Positions 7,210 to 16,354 of a DNA stretch of 64,000 bases are shown one piece after another. This DNA is from CAWGGS01 sp963822095 (GTDB taxonomy: Bacteria; Desulfobacterota; Desulfobulbia; Desulfobulbales; Desulfocapsaceae). The stretch spans positions 1 to 64,000 of the forward strand of contig CAWGGS010000052.1 of the NCBI GenBank assembly GCA_963822095.1, given 5' to 3'. Both the position numbers and the translations under genes were made by a program. Below the pieces are notes generated by a model. The model had not been told where the DNA came from. It saw nothing but the letters and a program-made list of their open reading frames with translations, and searched no databases. The number at the start of each line of letters is the position of its first letter. Within the stretch, counting starts at the first letter, position 1.

Positions 7210-9627
7210 ATGGAAGAAAAAGGGAAATACGGAGCAGAACAGATTAAAGTACTAGATGGTCTCGAAGCTGTAAGAAAAAGGCCATCCATGTACATAGGAA
7301 ATACAGGAGAAGAAGGACTTCATCATCTGATATGGGAAGTTGTAGATAACAGCATTGATGAGTCTTTAGCCGGATATTGTTCAAGAATAAGAGTTGTAAT
7401 TCATGAAGATAATTCTGTTTCTGTAGAAGATGACGGACGTGGTATTCCTGTAGATATTCATCCAACTGAAAATATTTCAGCCTTAGAATTAGTAATGAGC
7501 ACCTTACATGCAGGCGGAAAATTTGATCATTCGACCTATAAGGTGTCTGGTGGTCTTCATGGGGTAGGTGTATCCGTTGTAAATGCTCTTTCCATTGAGG
7601 CAACCGCCGAGGTTAAAAGAAACGGAAATATATATAGACAAAGTTATATTCGTGGGGAAAAAACCGGAGAGTTGGAAATTTTAGGTAAAAGCGAGAAAAA
7701 CGGTACCACGATAAATTTTAAAGCTGACCCTGAAATATTTACCGAAACAACAGCTTACAATTATGAAACTGTAAAAAACCGGCTGAGAGAACTCGCTTTT
7801 TTAAATAAAGATCTAAGAATTTATTTAAAAGATGAAAGAACCGGTGCGGAAGATAAATTTCATGCTGAAGGTGGTTTAAATTCTTATGTTGAATATCTCA
7901 ATAGAAACAGGACAACCATTACTCCGGAACCTATTTATATATTTGGTGAAAAAGAACAGGTTGAAGTTGAAGTATCCTTACAATACTTTGATGGATATTC
8001 AGAGAGGCTTTTTTCTTTTGTTAACAATATAAACACAAGAGAAGGCGGAACCCATGTGGCTGGATTTAGGTCTGCTCTCACAAAATGTATTAATAGATAT
8101 GCCAATGATGACATTATTCCCAAAAATCTCAGAGAAAAAATGGGAGGTGATGATGTCAGAGAAGGTTTGACCTGTGTTATTTCAGTGCATGTGCCAAATC
8201 CTCAGTTTGAAGGTCAAACCAAAACAAAACTTGGAAATTCTGAAGTAAAATCAATAGTAGACTCGGTTTGCACAGAAAAGTTAACCCTTTTCTTAGAACA
8301 AAATCCACAAGTAGCCAAGAAAATTCTCGTAAAAGCCGTGGAGGCTGCACGGGCTAGGGAAGCAGCAAGAAAGGCAAGAGATTTATCTAGGAAAAAGGGC
8401 TCTACAAGTTTATTGATGGCTGGAAAACTTGCAGAATGTCAGGAAAAAGATCCAAGTAAAAGAGAAATATTTATTGTTGAGGGGGATTCGGCGGGAGGTT
8501 CGGCAAAGCAGGGAAGAGATAGGTCTATTCAAGCTATTTTACCACTTCGCGGAAAAATTATGAACGTTGAAAAAGCTCGTTTTGACCGAATTCTTGGGAG
8601 CGAAGAGATAAAACAGCTGATAGCTGCACTAGGGTGTGGAATAGGCAATGATGAGTTTGATCTCGAAAAACTGAGGTATCATAAAATTATTATTATGACG
8701 GATGCCGATGTAGATGGTGCACATATAAGAACCCTCCTTCTAACTTTTTTCTATCGGCAGATGCTCCCTTTGATAAAAGGAGGATATGTTTACATTGGGC
8801 AGCCTCCTTTATACAGACTCGGAAGAGGAAAACAGGAAAAATATTTTTTAGAAGAAATGGAACTCAATTATTATCTGTTTTCTGAGGCATCGAGAAAACT
8901 CGATATATTTTATACTTTCAATGGAAAAGAAAAGGAAATAGCAAAAGATGATATTTCTAAAGTTCTTGAAAAGTTAAGTATATATCAGCAGATAGTATCC
9001 TACTTGAATAGGATAAATATCTGGGAGGATATGCTTTATTTCCTACTGGAAAACAATGTTAAATCAGCCGATCAGTTTACAGATATTTCTTTTGTTACAT
9101 CTCTAAAAGAGAAACTATCGGCTAACAGCGATTTGATTATAGGGAACATACGATCATGCCGTTGGAGACCTGACTGTTATGAGGTTGATATAGCATTGAG
9201 AGGCAAAGTTCAGGTAATGACGATCCTGGGTCCCGAGATTCCACTCATAAAAGAATACAGAACAGCACTAAACCTTTTTGAAGATATCAAGGATTTCATT
9301 AAATCCTCATTTAAGGTTACGATATCGAGCCAAACAGGTACCAGCAGGGAAATTATGATTAAAGGCTGGGAGGAGCTTGTTTCAACCATAAAAAACGAAT
9401 CTTTTAAGGGGAGTCATCTCCAACGGTATAAAGGTCTTGGTGAGATGAACCCGGAGCAACTGTGGGAAACAACCATGAATCCCGAAAAAAGATCACTTGT
9501 TCAAGTAAACATTGATGATGCAGAAGAGGCTGATGAAATATTCACGACCCTTATGGGCGATAAAGTCGAACCGCGACGGGAATTCATTCAAAACCATGCA
9601 TTGGAAGTTACTGAACTGGATATATAG
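7210..9627 (+). CDS. gyrB: DNA gyrase subunit B
   Basis: ATPase subunit of the type II topoisomerase that introduces negative supercoils. Counting from the possible GTG at 7207 (806 residues), the GHKL ATPase site includes Glu44 (WEVVDNS), DDGRG at 75-79 and GGLHGVG at 115-121. The TOPRIM domain has EGDSAGG at 425-431 and DADVDG at 499-504; the C-terminus has QRYKGLGEMN. The length near 805 and a block of roughly 160 residues between TOPRIM and QRYKGLG match the long, E. coli-like GyrB form. GTG at 7207 and ATG at 7210 are both usable; GTG has the better spacing from AAAGG at 7194-7198. Confidence 0.96.
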   Translation: MEEKGKYGAEQIKVLDGLEAVRKRPSMYIGNTGEEGLHHLIWEVVDNSIDESLAGYCSRIRVVIHEDNSVSVEDDGRGIPVDIHPTENISALELVMSTLHAGGKFDHSTYKVSGGLHGVGVSVVNALSIEATAEVKRNGNIYRQSYIRGEKTGELEILGKSEKNGTTINFKADPEIFTETTAYNYETVKNRLRELAFLNKDLRIYLKDERTGAEDKFHAEGGLNSYVEYLNRNRTTITPEPIYIFGEKEQVEVEVSLQYFDGYSERLFSFVNNINTREGGTHVAGFRSALTKCINRYANDDIIPKNLREKMGGDDVREGLTCVISVHVPNPQFEGQTKTKLGNSEVKSIVDSVCTEKLTLFLEQNPQVAKKILVKAVEAARAREAARKARDLSRKKGSTSLLMAGKLAECQEKDPSKREIFIVEGDSAGGSAKQGRDRSIQAILPLRGKIMNVEKARFDRILGSEEIKQLIAALGCGIGNDEFDLEKLRYHKIIIMTDADVDGAHIRTLLLTFFYRQMLPLIKGGYVYIGQPPLYRLGRGKQEKYFLEEMELNYYLFSEASRKLDIFYTFNGKEKEIAKDDISKVLEKLSIYQQIVSYLNRINIWEDMLYFLLENNVKSADQFTDISFVTSLKEKLSANSDLIIGNIRSCRWRPDCYEVDIALRGKVQVMTILGPEIPLIKEYRTALNLFEDIKDFIKSSFKVTISSQTGTSREIMIKGWEELVSTIKNESFKGSHLQRYKGLGEMNPEQLWETTMNPEKRSLVQVNIDDAEEADEIFTTLMGDKVEPRREFIQNHALEVTELDI

Positions 9628-9646
9628 AGAATATATAAGATAAGAA

Positions 9647-12118
9647 ATGGAACAGGATAACGTAGGAAAGGAAAAATTTCAGAAGATTTCCATCGAGAAA
9701 GAACTCAGAAAATCGTATCTCGATTATGCAATGAGTGTCATCGTTGGAAGAGCGCTTCCAGATGTAAGAGACGGGCTGAAACCTGTACACAGACGCGCCA
9801 TTTTTGCAATGAGAGAACTAGGGGTTTTTTATAACAGACCCTATGTAAAATCAGCACGTATAGTAGGTGACGTTATAGGTAAATACCATCCCCATGGTGA
9901 TACGGCCGCCTACGATACGATTGTAAGGATGGCCCAAGATTTTTCGATGCGTTATCCCTTGGTTGATGGACAAGGAAACTTCGGTTCTATGGATGGTGAT
10001 TCAGCTGCCGCGATGAGATACACAGAGGCAAGAATGACCAAAATTGACAAAGAAATTGTCTCTGATCTGGAAAAGGAAACGGTCGATTTTATCCCTAATT
10101 ATGATAATTCCTTGAAAGAACCGGCAGTAATGCCGACCAAAATACCTAATTTGCTTATCAATGGATCATCTGGAATTGCTGTAGGAATGGCAACCAATAT
10201 ACCTCCACACAATATAACCGAGGTAATGGACGGATTGATCGCGTTGATTGAAGATCCAAATCTTACAGTACACCAGTTAATGTCCAAGGTACAGGGGCCT
10301 GATTTCCCAACCGGTGCTCAAATTTGCGGAAGGGCTGGAATACGAGAGGCTTACGAAACAGGACGAGGCATTATTACAATGAGGTCTCTCACAAAAATTG
10401 AGAAATCCTCAGATGGAAAAAAGGAATCCATTATTGTTACGGAAATTCCCTATCAACAAAACAAAGCAGTTCTTGTGGAAAAGATTGCTGAGCTGGTAAA
10501 AGATAAAAAAATAACTTCCATTAGTGAGGTAAGAGACGAATCAGATCGCCATGGGTTAAGGATAGTTATCGACCTTAAGAAGGACGAAATAGCCGAAGTC
10601 GTTATAAATCAGCTCTATAAAATGACTCCGATGCAGAAATCTTTTGGAATTATATTTCTGGCTATTGTCAATAACAAACCTGAAATATTAAATTTAAAAC
10701 AAATGCTCGAGCATTTTGTTCTGCATCGTAAAGTAATTGTCTATAGAAGAACCGCTTTTGAATTGGCCAAGGCTGAAGAGGAAGCTCATCTTCTCGAAGG
10801 ACTCAATATAGCTATAAACAACCTTGATGATGTTGTGGATCTGATAAAAAACTCAAAAAATCCACAGGTTGCAAAAGAAGACCTCAAGACTAAATTTAAT
10901 CTTTCTGATATACAGGCACAAAAAATTCTTGAAATGCGCCTGCAAAGACTAACTGGTCTCGAGCGCGAAAAAATAGCCAAAGATTATCAGGATATATTGA
11001 TCCAGATCTCCAAACTGAAAGAAATTCTCAGTGACGATATTTTGGTAATGAAAATTATAAAGGACGAATTTTCTGAAATACAAAACGAATATGGTGATAA
11101 TAGAAGAACGGAAATTATTGATGCAGTAGATGAAATTCTTCCAGAAGATATGATTAATCCTGAAGAAATGGCTGTGACAGTTACCCATACAGGATATATT
11201 AAACGAAATCCTATCAGTCTTTATCGGTCACAAAACAGGGGTGGAAAAGGTGTGCAAGGTGTGGCTAACATAGAAGAAGATTTCGTATCAAAGCTCTATG
11301 TGGCATCCACCCTTGATACCTTCCTCTTTTTCACCAATTACGGCAAGGTTTTTTGGAGAAAGGTGTATGAACTTCCTCTTGTAGGTCGTACAGCGAGAGG
11401 AAAAGCCATAGTAAACTTACTAGAACTCTCTGATGGCGAAAAAATTGCCGCCATTTTACCACTGTCAAAAATCCAAGATGGTAATAAAGACAAAACCCTT
11501 ATGATGGTAACTAAGAAAGGACGTATAAAAAAGACGGATTTAAAAGAATTCGTCCGTCCTTTAAGGAAGGGAAAAAGAGCGTTGACGGTAAGAGAAGGAG
11601 ACGAAATTATAGCTGCCCATATCCTTTCCGGAAAAGACACTATATTTCTGATCTCAAGAAAAGGAATGTCTATTCATTTTCATGAATCAGATATTAGAAA
11701 TATGGGGAGAATTGCCGCAGGTGTTAGAGGAATTCGTCTCAAAGACGATGATCAAATTATTGGTGCAATAGTGATATCAAACGACTCGCCCTTGCTTATA
11801 GTTACCGAAAACGGATTTGGAAAACGCAGCAATATAGGAGATTACCGTTTACAAAAAAGAGGTGGAAAAGGCATTTTCGCAATTAAAATGAGTGAAAGAA
11901 ACGGCAATATCGTCGGCGCAATGCAGGTAGACGATGATGACGAAGTTATCCTTATAGCTAATTCAGGAAAAATGATCAGAATGCCTTTGGATACCATTAG
12001 AATTATTGGGAGAACCACCCAAGGGGTACGGCTTATAAATATGCAGAAAGATGAAAAAGTCGTCGATATGGATACTGTTGCAAAGGAAGAATCGGATACT
12101 GATGACATTGAAGAATAA
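9647..12118 (+). CDS. gyrA: DNA gyrase subunit A
   Basis: Breakage-reunion subunit of gyrase, 823 residues. The catalytic tyrosine is Tyr125 in AAAMRYTEARM. The quinolone-determining region reads HPHGDTAAYDT with Thr86 and Asp90 at the positions of E. coli Ser83 and Asp87. The C-terminal beta-pinwheel contains a GyrA-box-like QNRGGKG near residue 530 and a second RGGKG later, which separates it from ParC and supports supercoiling activity. The tail is acidic (EESDTDDIEE). It follows gyrB by 19 bp, and its last 17 bases overlap the start of gpsA. Confidence 0.96.
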   Translation: MEQDNVGKEKFQKISIEKELRKSYLDYAMSVIVGRALPDVRDGLKPVHRRAIFAMRELGVFYNRPYVKSARIVGDVIGKYHPHGDTAAYDTIVRMAQDFSMRYPLVDGQGNFGSMDGDSAAAMRYTEARMTKIDKEIVSDLEKETVDFIPNYDNSLKEPAVMPTKIPNLLINGSSGIAVGMATNIPPHNITEVMDGLIALIEDPNLTVHQLMSKVQGPDFPTGAQICGRAGIREAYETGRGIITMRSLTKIEKSSDGKKESIIVTEIPYQQNKAVLVEKIAELVKDKKITSISEVRDESDRHGLRIVIDLKKDEIAEVVINQLYKMTPMQKSFGIIFLAIVNNKPEILNLKQMLEHFVLHRKVIVYRRTAFELAKAEEEAHLLEGLNIAINNLDDVVDLIKNSKNPQVAKEDLKTKFNLSDIQAQKILEMRLQRLTGLEREKIAKDYQDILIQISKLKEILSDDILVMKIIKDEFSEIQNEYGDNRRTEIIDAVDEILPEDMINPEEMAVTVTHTGYIKRNPISLYRSQNRGGKGVQGVANIEEDFVSKLYVASTLDTFLFFTNYGKVFWRKVYELPLVGRTARGKAIVNLLELSDGEKIAAILPLSKIQDGNKDKTLMMVTKKGRIKKTDLKEFVRPLRKGKRALTVREGDEIIAAHILSGKDTIFLISRKGMSIHFHESDIRNMGRIAAGVRGIRLKDDDQIIGAIVISNDSPLLIVTENGFGKRSNIGDYRLQKRGGKGIFAIKMSERNGNIVGAMQVDDDDEVILIANSGKMIRMPLDTIRIIGRTTQGVRLINMQKDEKVVDMDTVAKEESDTDDIEE

Positions 12119-13127
12119 GTCAGATAAAATTTCTGTAATTGGAGCTGGATCCTGGGGTACAGCTCTAGCTTGTAGTCTTTCCGGAAAAGGATATAAAATT
12201 TCTCTCTGGGGACACAGAAAAGAAACCATCGAAAATCTATTAAGTAAAAAGGAAAACACAAAATATCTTCCCGGAATTGCTCTCAACCCAAATATTGTTC
12301 CTACCTACGAATTGGAGAAGGCTCTTAGAGGGTGCACAACTGTATGTATGGTTGTGCCTTCACATGGTTTTAGAAAAGTCTTTGAAAGTGTTGTTCCCTT
12401 CCTTGAACCAGAGACTCACATTGTTTCTGCTGTAAAAGGTATTGAAAAGGGTTCCTTGATGACAATGAGCCAAGTTATGGTTCATTGTTTAAAGGAAAAA
12501 ATGATTTCTTTTAATATCTCACTCTCTGTTCTATCCGGACCATCCTTTGCCCGAGAGGTTGCTGAGTGCCTGCCGACTGCCATAACCGTAGGAAACGTTG
12601 AAATTGAAAAGGCAAGAGTTCTACAAAATGTATTTAGTAGTGAAAAATTAAGGGTTTACACAAGTACTGATCTCATTGGTATCGAAGTTTGTGCCGCCTT
12701 CAAAAATATTGTGGCCATTGCAGCCGGTATATCAGATGGACTCAATTTTGGTCTTAACGCTCGAGCTGCTATTATTACACGAGGCTTGGCGGAAATAAGG
12801 CGACTTGGTTTGAAAATGGGGGCTCAAAAAGATACTTTTTCCGGGCTGAGTGGAATAGGGGATTTGATTTTAACCTGTACTGGAGACCTCAGCAGAAACA
12901 GAAGTGTTGGAATCAAGCTCGGAGAAGGAAAAAAACTTGTAAATATTTTAGAAGAAATGAGCATGGTTGCAGAAGGTGTCAAGACAACGGAATCTGGCTC
13001 CATGCTTGCCCAAAAATACCATGTTGAAATGCCTATTCTAGAGCAGGTCTACGAGATACTTTACAAGGGAAAAGACTGTAAAAAAGCCGTACAGGACCTG
13101 CTAAGCAGAGAATTAAGAGATGAATAA
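12102..13127 (+). CDS. gpsA: NAD(P)H-dependent glycerol-3-phosphate dehydrogenase
   Basis: Makes sn-glycerol 3-phosphate from dihydroxyacetone phosphate for phospholipid synthesis. From ATG at 12102 it is 341 residues. The Rossmann motif GAGSWGTALA is near the N-terminus, followed by SGPSFAREVA and CAAFKNIVAIAAGISDGL with the catalytic lysine, and SGIGDLILTC. The frame is open 17 codons further upstream, but that part is inside gyrA; the internal ATG has AAGGAAG about 10 bases before it and fits homologues. It overlaps gyrA by 17 bp and ends one base from the convergent rdgB gene. A different, FAD-dependent glycerol-3-phosphate dehydrogenase is at 58855. Confidence 0.95.
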   Translation: MTLKNKSDKISVIGAGSWGTALACSLSGKGYKISLWGHRKETIENLLSKKENTKYLPGIALNPNIVPTYELEKALRGCTTVCMVVPSHGFRKVFESVVPFLEPETHIVSAVKGIEKGSLMTMSQVMVHCLKEKMISFNISLSVLSGPSFAREVAECLPTAITVGNVEIEKARVLQNVFSSEKLRVYTSTDLIGIEVCAAFKNIVAIAAGISDGLNFGLNARAAIITRGLAEIRRLGLKMGAQKDTFSGLSGIGDLILTCTGDLSRNRSVGIKLGEGKKLVNILEEMSMVAEGVKTTESGSMLAQKYHVEMPILEQVYEILYKGKDCKKAVQDLLSRELRDE

Positions 13128-13128
13128 A

Positions 13129-13800
13129 TCAAGAAGACCAGTCATTGTGTAAAAATTGATTGTGGTCAGGTTTTTCAGGTTTCTCTTCAGACAATCTTTG
13201 ATCTATCCATTTAATGACCTTTGAAAATTCAGCTTGGAATTCAGATAAAGCTTTACCTCTGTGGCTGATAGCGTTCTTTTGAGAACTTGTAAGTTCAGCA
13301 AAAGTTTTTCCAAATTCTTCGACAAAAAAGACAGGATCATACCCAAAACCTTCCTTTCCTCTTTTTTCATCTATTATAACACCGTTACACTGTCCTTCAT
13401 AGGTAAGAGCGGGTCCAGAAGGAACCGAAATGGAAAGTACGCATTTAAAGGAAGCTTGCCTATCCTTAACGTTCTGCATTTTTTTGAGCAATTTTTCGGT
13501 GTTCTCATCGTCGGTGGAATTTTCCCCGGCATATCTCGCCGAATAGACTCCTGGTTCACCGTTTAACGCATAGACAACCAGACCTGAATCATCAGCTATT
13601 GCAGGAAGTCCCAAGACTCGTGCCGTGTGATACGCTTTTTTATAGGCATTATCGTCAAAAGTTTCCCCATCTTCAACAGGAGGAGGAATAGGACCAAATT
13701 CAGAAACAGATCGAAGTTCAACAGGAAAATCTTTTAAAATTTCCTTAAATTCTCGAATTTTGTTAATATTTGAAGTGGCTAGTACAATTACTCTATTCAT
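13129..13800 (-). CDS. rdgB: XTP/dITP diphosphatase (RdgB/HAM1 family)
   Basis: Cleans the nucleotide pool by hydrolysing dITP, ITP and XTP to monophosphates. The N-terminal VLATSNINKIREF binding motif, the DNAYKKA segment, the ADDSGL acidic motif and GVYSARYAG are all present, as is FGYDPVF and SHRGKAL later. At 223 residues it is about 20-25 longer than typical because of a charged C-terminal tail (SEEKPEKPDHNQ). It overlaps the upstream queH start by 4 bp (ATGA type), so the two are co-translated, and it converges with gpsA. Confidence 0.93.
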   Translation of the reverse strand: MNRVIVLATSNINKIREFKEILKDFPVELRSVSEFGPIPPPVEDGETFDDNAYKKAYHTARVLGLPAIADDSGLVVYALNGEPGVYSARYAGENSTDDENTEKLLKKMQNVKDRQASFKCVLSISVPSGPALTYEGQCNGVIIDEKRGKEGFGYDPVFFVEEFGKTFAELTSSQKNAISHRGKALSEFQAEFSKVIKWIDQRLSEEKPEKPDHNQFLHNDWSS

Positions 13801-14372
13801 CTTGGATGCTCAAGTAAGGTTTTGCTCCGAATTTTCTTTCGAAAACGTTTGTCAAAGGCTTCGTGTTCACTATAGATACAACCGCAATACCGCTGACGGT
13901 ATATATCTAGTTTTTTAGACTGATCAATACCGTATTGCCAGCCTTTTCTAAAATCTCTATAAAAAAATTCAATCCCAAATTGTTTAGAAAGTTGGTTGCA
14001 GGTATCGATTATGAGATTGTGGTTTTGGTATTTGCTGTAGAGAAGAGTCGTGGAAAAAGCATCGAAATTATGCGCAACAGCATATTCAACACTTTTTCGG
14101 AGTCGAAGATCATAACAAATATTGCAACGATTGTTTTCATGAAAAACAACTTGACGTAAATACTCTTTAAGTTCGTAATCTTTCTCTAATATAAGATTAA
14201 ATTTAAGGTTGTTGGATACATAGGCAAGGGCATTAATGCGACTTTTGAATTCTTTGAATGGATGTATATTGGGATTAAAAAAGTAGGCTGAAAAAGAAAT
14301 TCCTGCTTTTTGGATAATGGAAACGGGGTAGATGGAACAGGGCCCACAGCAAACATGGAGTAAAAGATTCAT
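13797..14372 (-). CDS. queH: Epoxyqueuosine reductase QueH
   Basis: Last step of queuosine tRNA modification, reducing epoxyqueuosine to queuosine; QueH replaces the unrelated cobalamin-dependent QueG. The 191-residue protein carries the family cysteines: HVCCGPC at 6-12, NRCNICYD in the middle and RYCGCIYSE near the C-terminus, which in characterised QueH bind an iron-sulfur cluster and a second metal. FSTTLLYSKYQN is also typical of the family (formerly DUF208). It overlaps rdgB by 4 bp and the upstream NifA-like gene by 1 bp, forming a tight three-gene leftward operon. Confidence 0.9.
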   Translation of the reverse strand: MNLLLHVCCGPCSIYPVSIIQKAGISFSAYFFNPNIHPFKEFKSRINALAYVSNNLKFNLILEKDYELKEYLRQVVFHENNRCNICYDLRLRKSVEYAVAHNFDAFSTTLLYSKYQNHNLIIDTCNQLSKQFGIEFFYRDFRKGWQYGIDQSKKLDIYRQRYCGCIYSEHEAFDKRFRKKIRSKTLLEHPR

Positions 14373-15928
14373 TATTTAATTTTATATTTGCGAGGATTTA
14401 TATTGTATTGATGGATTTTATAATTGATTATTCTAAGACTTGTGTCCAGATAGGAAGCTGTCTTGGTCTGATTACCGTTGTTCTTTTTTAATCCCTCGAT
14501 AATAAGATCCTTTTCGAAATTTTCAACTGCCGAAGTAAGAGATAAAGGATGATCTATATTTGCGGTTTCAGCTACCTGGAGGGTGGGAGGAAGATGAATG
14601 CCCTTAATGGAATCATCATCACAGATCAACACCGCACGCTCAATGCAGTTCTGAAGTTCTCGCACATTACCTGGCCAATGATACTGTATAAGCATATCAA
14701 TTGCTGAAGTGGATATCCTCCTGATATTTTTATTGTTTTCCCGGGCATATTTTTCTAAAAAAAACTCTGCGATAAGGAGTATATCAGTTCTTCTTTCTCT
14801 TAAGGGAGGCATATAAACAGGAAACACGTTTAGTCTATAGTACAAATCTTCGCGAAAATGTTTTTCAGCAACCGCTTTTTCAAGATCTCTGTTGGTTGCC
14901 GCAACCAATCGTACATTACATTCGATGGGTTTAGTTGAACCAAGTCTTTGAAAGGTCCTTTCTTGTACGACATTTAGAAGCTTTACCTGTACTGAGGGAC
15001 TTATCTCACCGATTTCATCAAGAAAAAGTGTTCCTCCTTCCGCATGTTCAAAACGTCCGATTTTTCGTTCGGTGGCCCCGGTAAAAGCTCCTTTTTCATG
15101 GCCGAAAAGCTCACTCTCAAGAAGTGTTTCCGGAAGAGCCGAACAGTTAACGACAACAAAGGGCTTCTCCTTTCTCTTACTGTTGTAATGGAGTGCCTTT
15201 GCTACAAGAGTTTTTCCAGTTCCGGATTCCCCGCGAAGTAATACTGTTGCGTTGGAATCAACGACCCGATGGATCATCTCAAAGACATCCTGCATTCTGC
15301 TCGAATTGCCGACAATATCATCGATTCTGTTTTTTTCTGAAAGTTCTCTTTTAAGTTTGAGATTTTCATAATGAAGTTGTTCCTTTTCACGATTTACCGT
15401 TTGAATTCTCTTTGTGGTCTGGGCAATGAGACTGCTGAGAACAGTGAGAAAACGGAGATCTGTATCGGCCTGGTGGGTAAGACCACCCTCATAAATTCTG
15501 TCAATACTCAAAGCACCGATAACCTGCTGCCCATCTTTTATTGGGACGCAGAGGAATGATCTCTTTTGGTTTGATAAATCACCGCGGGCTCTGGTTCTGT
15601 TCAGGAACAACGGTTCTTCTGAGATATGAGGAACAACAATAGGCTGGCCGGAAGCCACAACACGACCGGTTATTCCTTCTCCTATTTTATATTTTCCTCT
15701 ACGCCTTCCCTCGGCTGTAAGACCATAAGCTACTTCGATCTCAAGCTTTCCTGTAACTGGATTTACAATGGTTACCGTACCATTTTCCATCTGTTTTCTA
15801 ACCGACAAGATTTTCATCGCTTTTTCAAGACAATCACTAAGGTCAAGTGACGATGCTAACTCTTTGGTTATTTCGTAGAGACAGGTCAGGTCTTCAATAT
15901 CTACAGATATATCATTATGTTCAGACAT
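14372..15928 (-). CDS. Sigma-54-dependent GAF/AAA+/Fis transcriptional activator (NifA-like)
   Basis: A 518-residue enhancer-binding protein. A GAF sensor domain occupies about residues 15-175, followed by a helical linker and an AAA+ core with Walker A GESGTGKT at 233-240, the sigma-54-contacting GAFTGA loop at 280-285, Walker B LFLDEIGE near 301-308 and the VRLVAATNRDL sensor region. A Fis-type helix-turn-helix is at the C-terminus (NNGNQTKTASYLD). GAF-AAA-Fis order is that of NifA, but the ligand and targets are unknown and no nif genes are nearby. It is first in an operon with queH and rdgB, an unusual neighbour for a specific activator. Confidence 0.9.
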   Translation of the reverse strand: MSEHNDISVDIEDLTCLYEITKELASSLDLSDCLEKAMKILSVRKQMENGTVTIVNPVTGKLEIEVAYGLTAEGRRRGKYKIGEGITGRVVASGQPIVVPHISEEPLFLNRTRARGDLSNQKRSFLCVPIKDGQQVIGALSIDRIYEGGLTHQADTDLRFLTVLSSLIAQTTKRIQTVNREKEQLHYENLKLKRELSEKNRIDDIVGNSSRMQDVFEMIHRVVDSNATVLLRGESGTGKTLVAKALHYNSKRKEKPFVVVNCSALPETLLESELFGHEKGAFTGATERKIGRFEHAEGGTLFLDEIGEISPSVQVKLLNVVQERTFQRLGSTKPIECNVRLVAATNRDLEKAVAEKHFREDLYYRLNVFPVYMPPLRERRTDILLIAEFFLEKYARENNKNIRRISTSAIDMLIQYHWPGNVRELQNCIERAVLICDDDSIKGIHLPPTLQVAETANIDHPLSLTSAVENFEKDLIIEGLKKNNGNQTKTASYLDTSLRIINYKIHQYNINPRKYKIK

Positions 15929-16067
15929 AATATTAAAGAGTTGGGTAGGTGTTAAGGATTGAAAGATTCATTTTGTAATCTTTTAACAGATAACGGAAAA
16001 TATATCTAACAATTATTACAAAAATGTATTTTTTCTCAAGAAAACATACTCTGTCTCTGGGTGATTG

Positions 16068-16096
16068 TTGACATATTGAATATCAGATGGTACAAG
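16068..16096 (+). promoter_or_regulatory. Sigma-70-type promoter of the tRNA-Ser pair
   Basis: TTGACA at 16068-16073 and TACAAG at 16091-16096 are separated by exactly 17 bp. The -10 element ends 10 bp before the 5' end of tRNA-Ser(TGA). Confidence 0.65.
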
Positions 16097-16106
16097 GACA
16101 AAGTCC

Positions 16107-16192
16107 GGAGGAATGGCCGAGTGGTTTAAGGCGGCGGTCTTGAAAACCGTTGTACGAAAGTACCGTGGGTTCGAATCCTACTTCCTCCGCCA
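16107..16192 (+). tRNA. tRNA-Ser(TGA)
   Basis: An 86-nt gene with encoded CCA. The acceptor stem pairs GGAGGAA (16107-16113) with TTCCTCC (16182-16188); the anticodon loop CTTGAAA gives TGA. A long variable arm and the GGTTCGAATCC T-arm are present, as expected for a class II serine tRNA. Confidence 0.97.
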
Positions 16193-16198
16193 AGGAAA

Positions 16199-16291
16199 GG
16201 AGAGATGACCGAGTTGGCCGATGGTGCTCGCCTGCTAAGCGAGTGTGGGGGTAATACTCCACCGAGGGTTCGAATCCCTCTCTCTCCGCCA
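16199..16291 (+). tRNA. tRNA-Ser(GCT)
   Basis: A 93-nt gene with encoded CCA, starting 6 bp after the previous tRNA-Ser. The acceptor stem pairs GGAGAGA (16199-16205) with TCTCTCC (16281-16287); the anticodon loop CTGCTAA gives GCT. The long variable arm confirms a serine tRNA. Confidence 0.97.
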
Positions 16292-16297
16292 GAGATA

Positions 16298-16338
16298 AAA
16301 AGGGCTGCGAGATTTCATGTGATCTCGCAGCCCTTTTT
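16298..16338. terminator. Terminator after the tRNA-Ser pair
   Basis: AGGGCTGCGAGAT (16301-16313) pairs perfectly with ATCTCGCAGCCCT (16322-16334). Upstream A residues and a T6 run at 16334-16339 extend it. It ends the rightward tRNA operon and may also stop the leftward SH3 gene ending at 16355. Confidence 0.85.
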
Positions 16339-16354
16339 TATTAAAGAGAAAAAA

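Noticed and set aside
12051..12101. Longer gpsA start inside gyrA
   Set aside because: The extra residues do not fit the family; the ATG at 12102 has a better ribosome-binding site.
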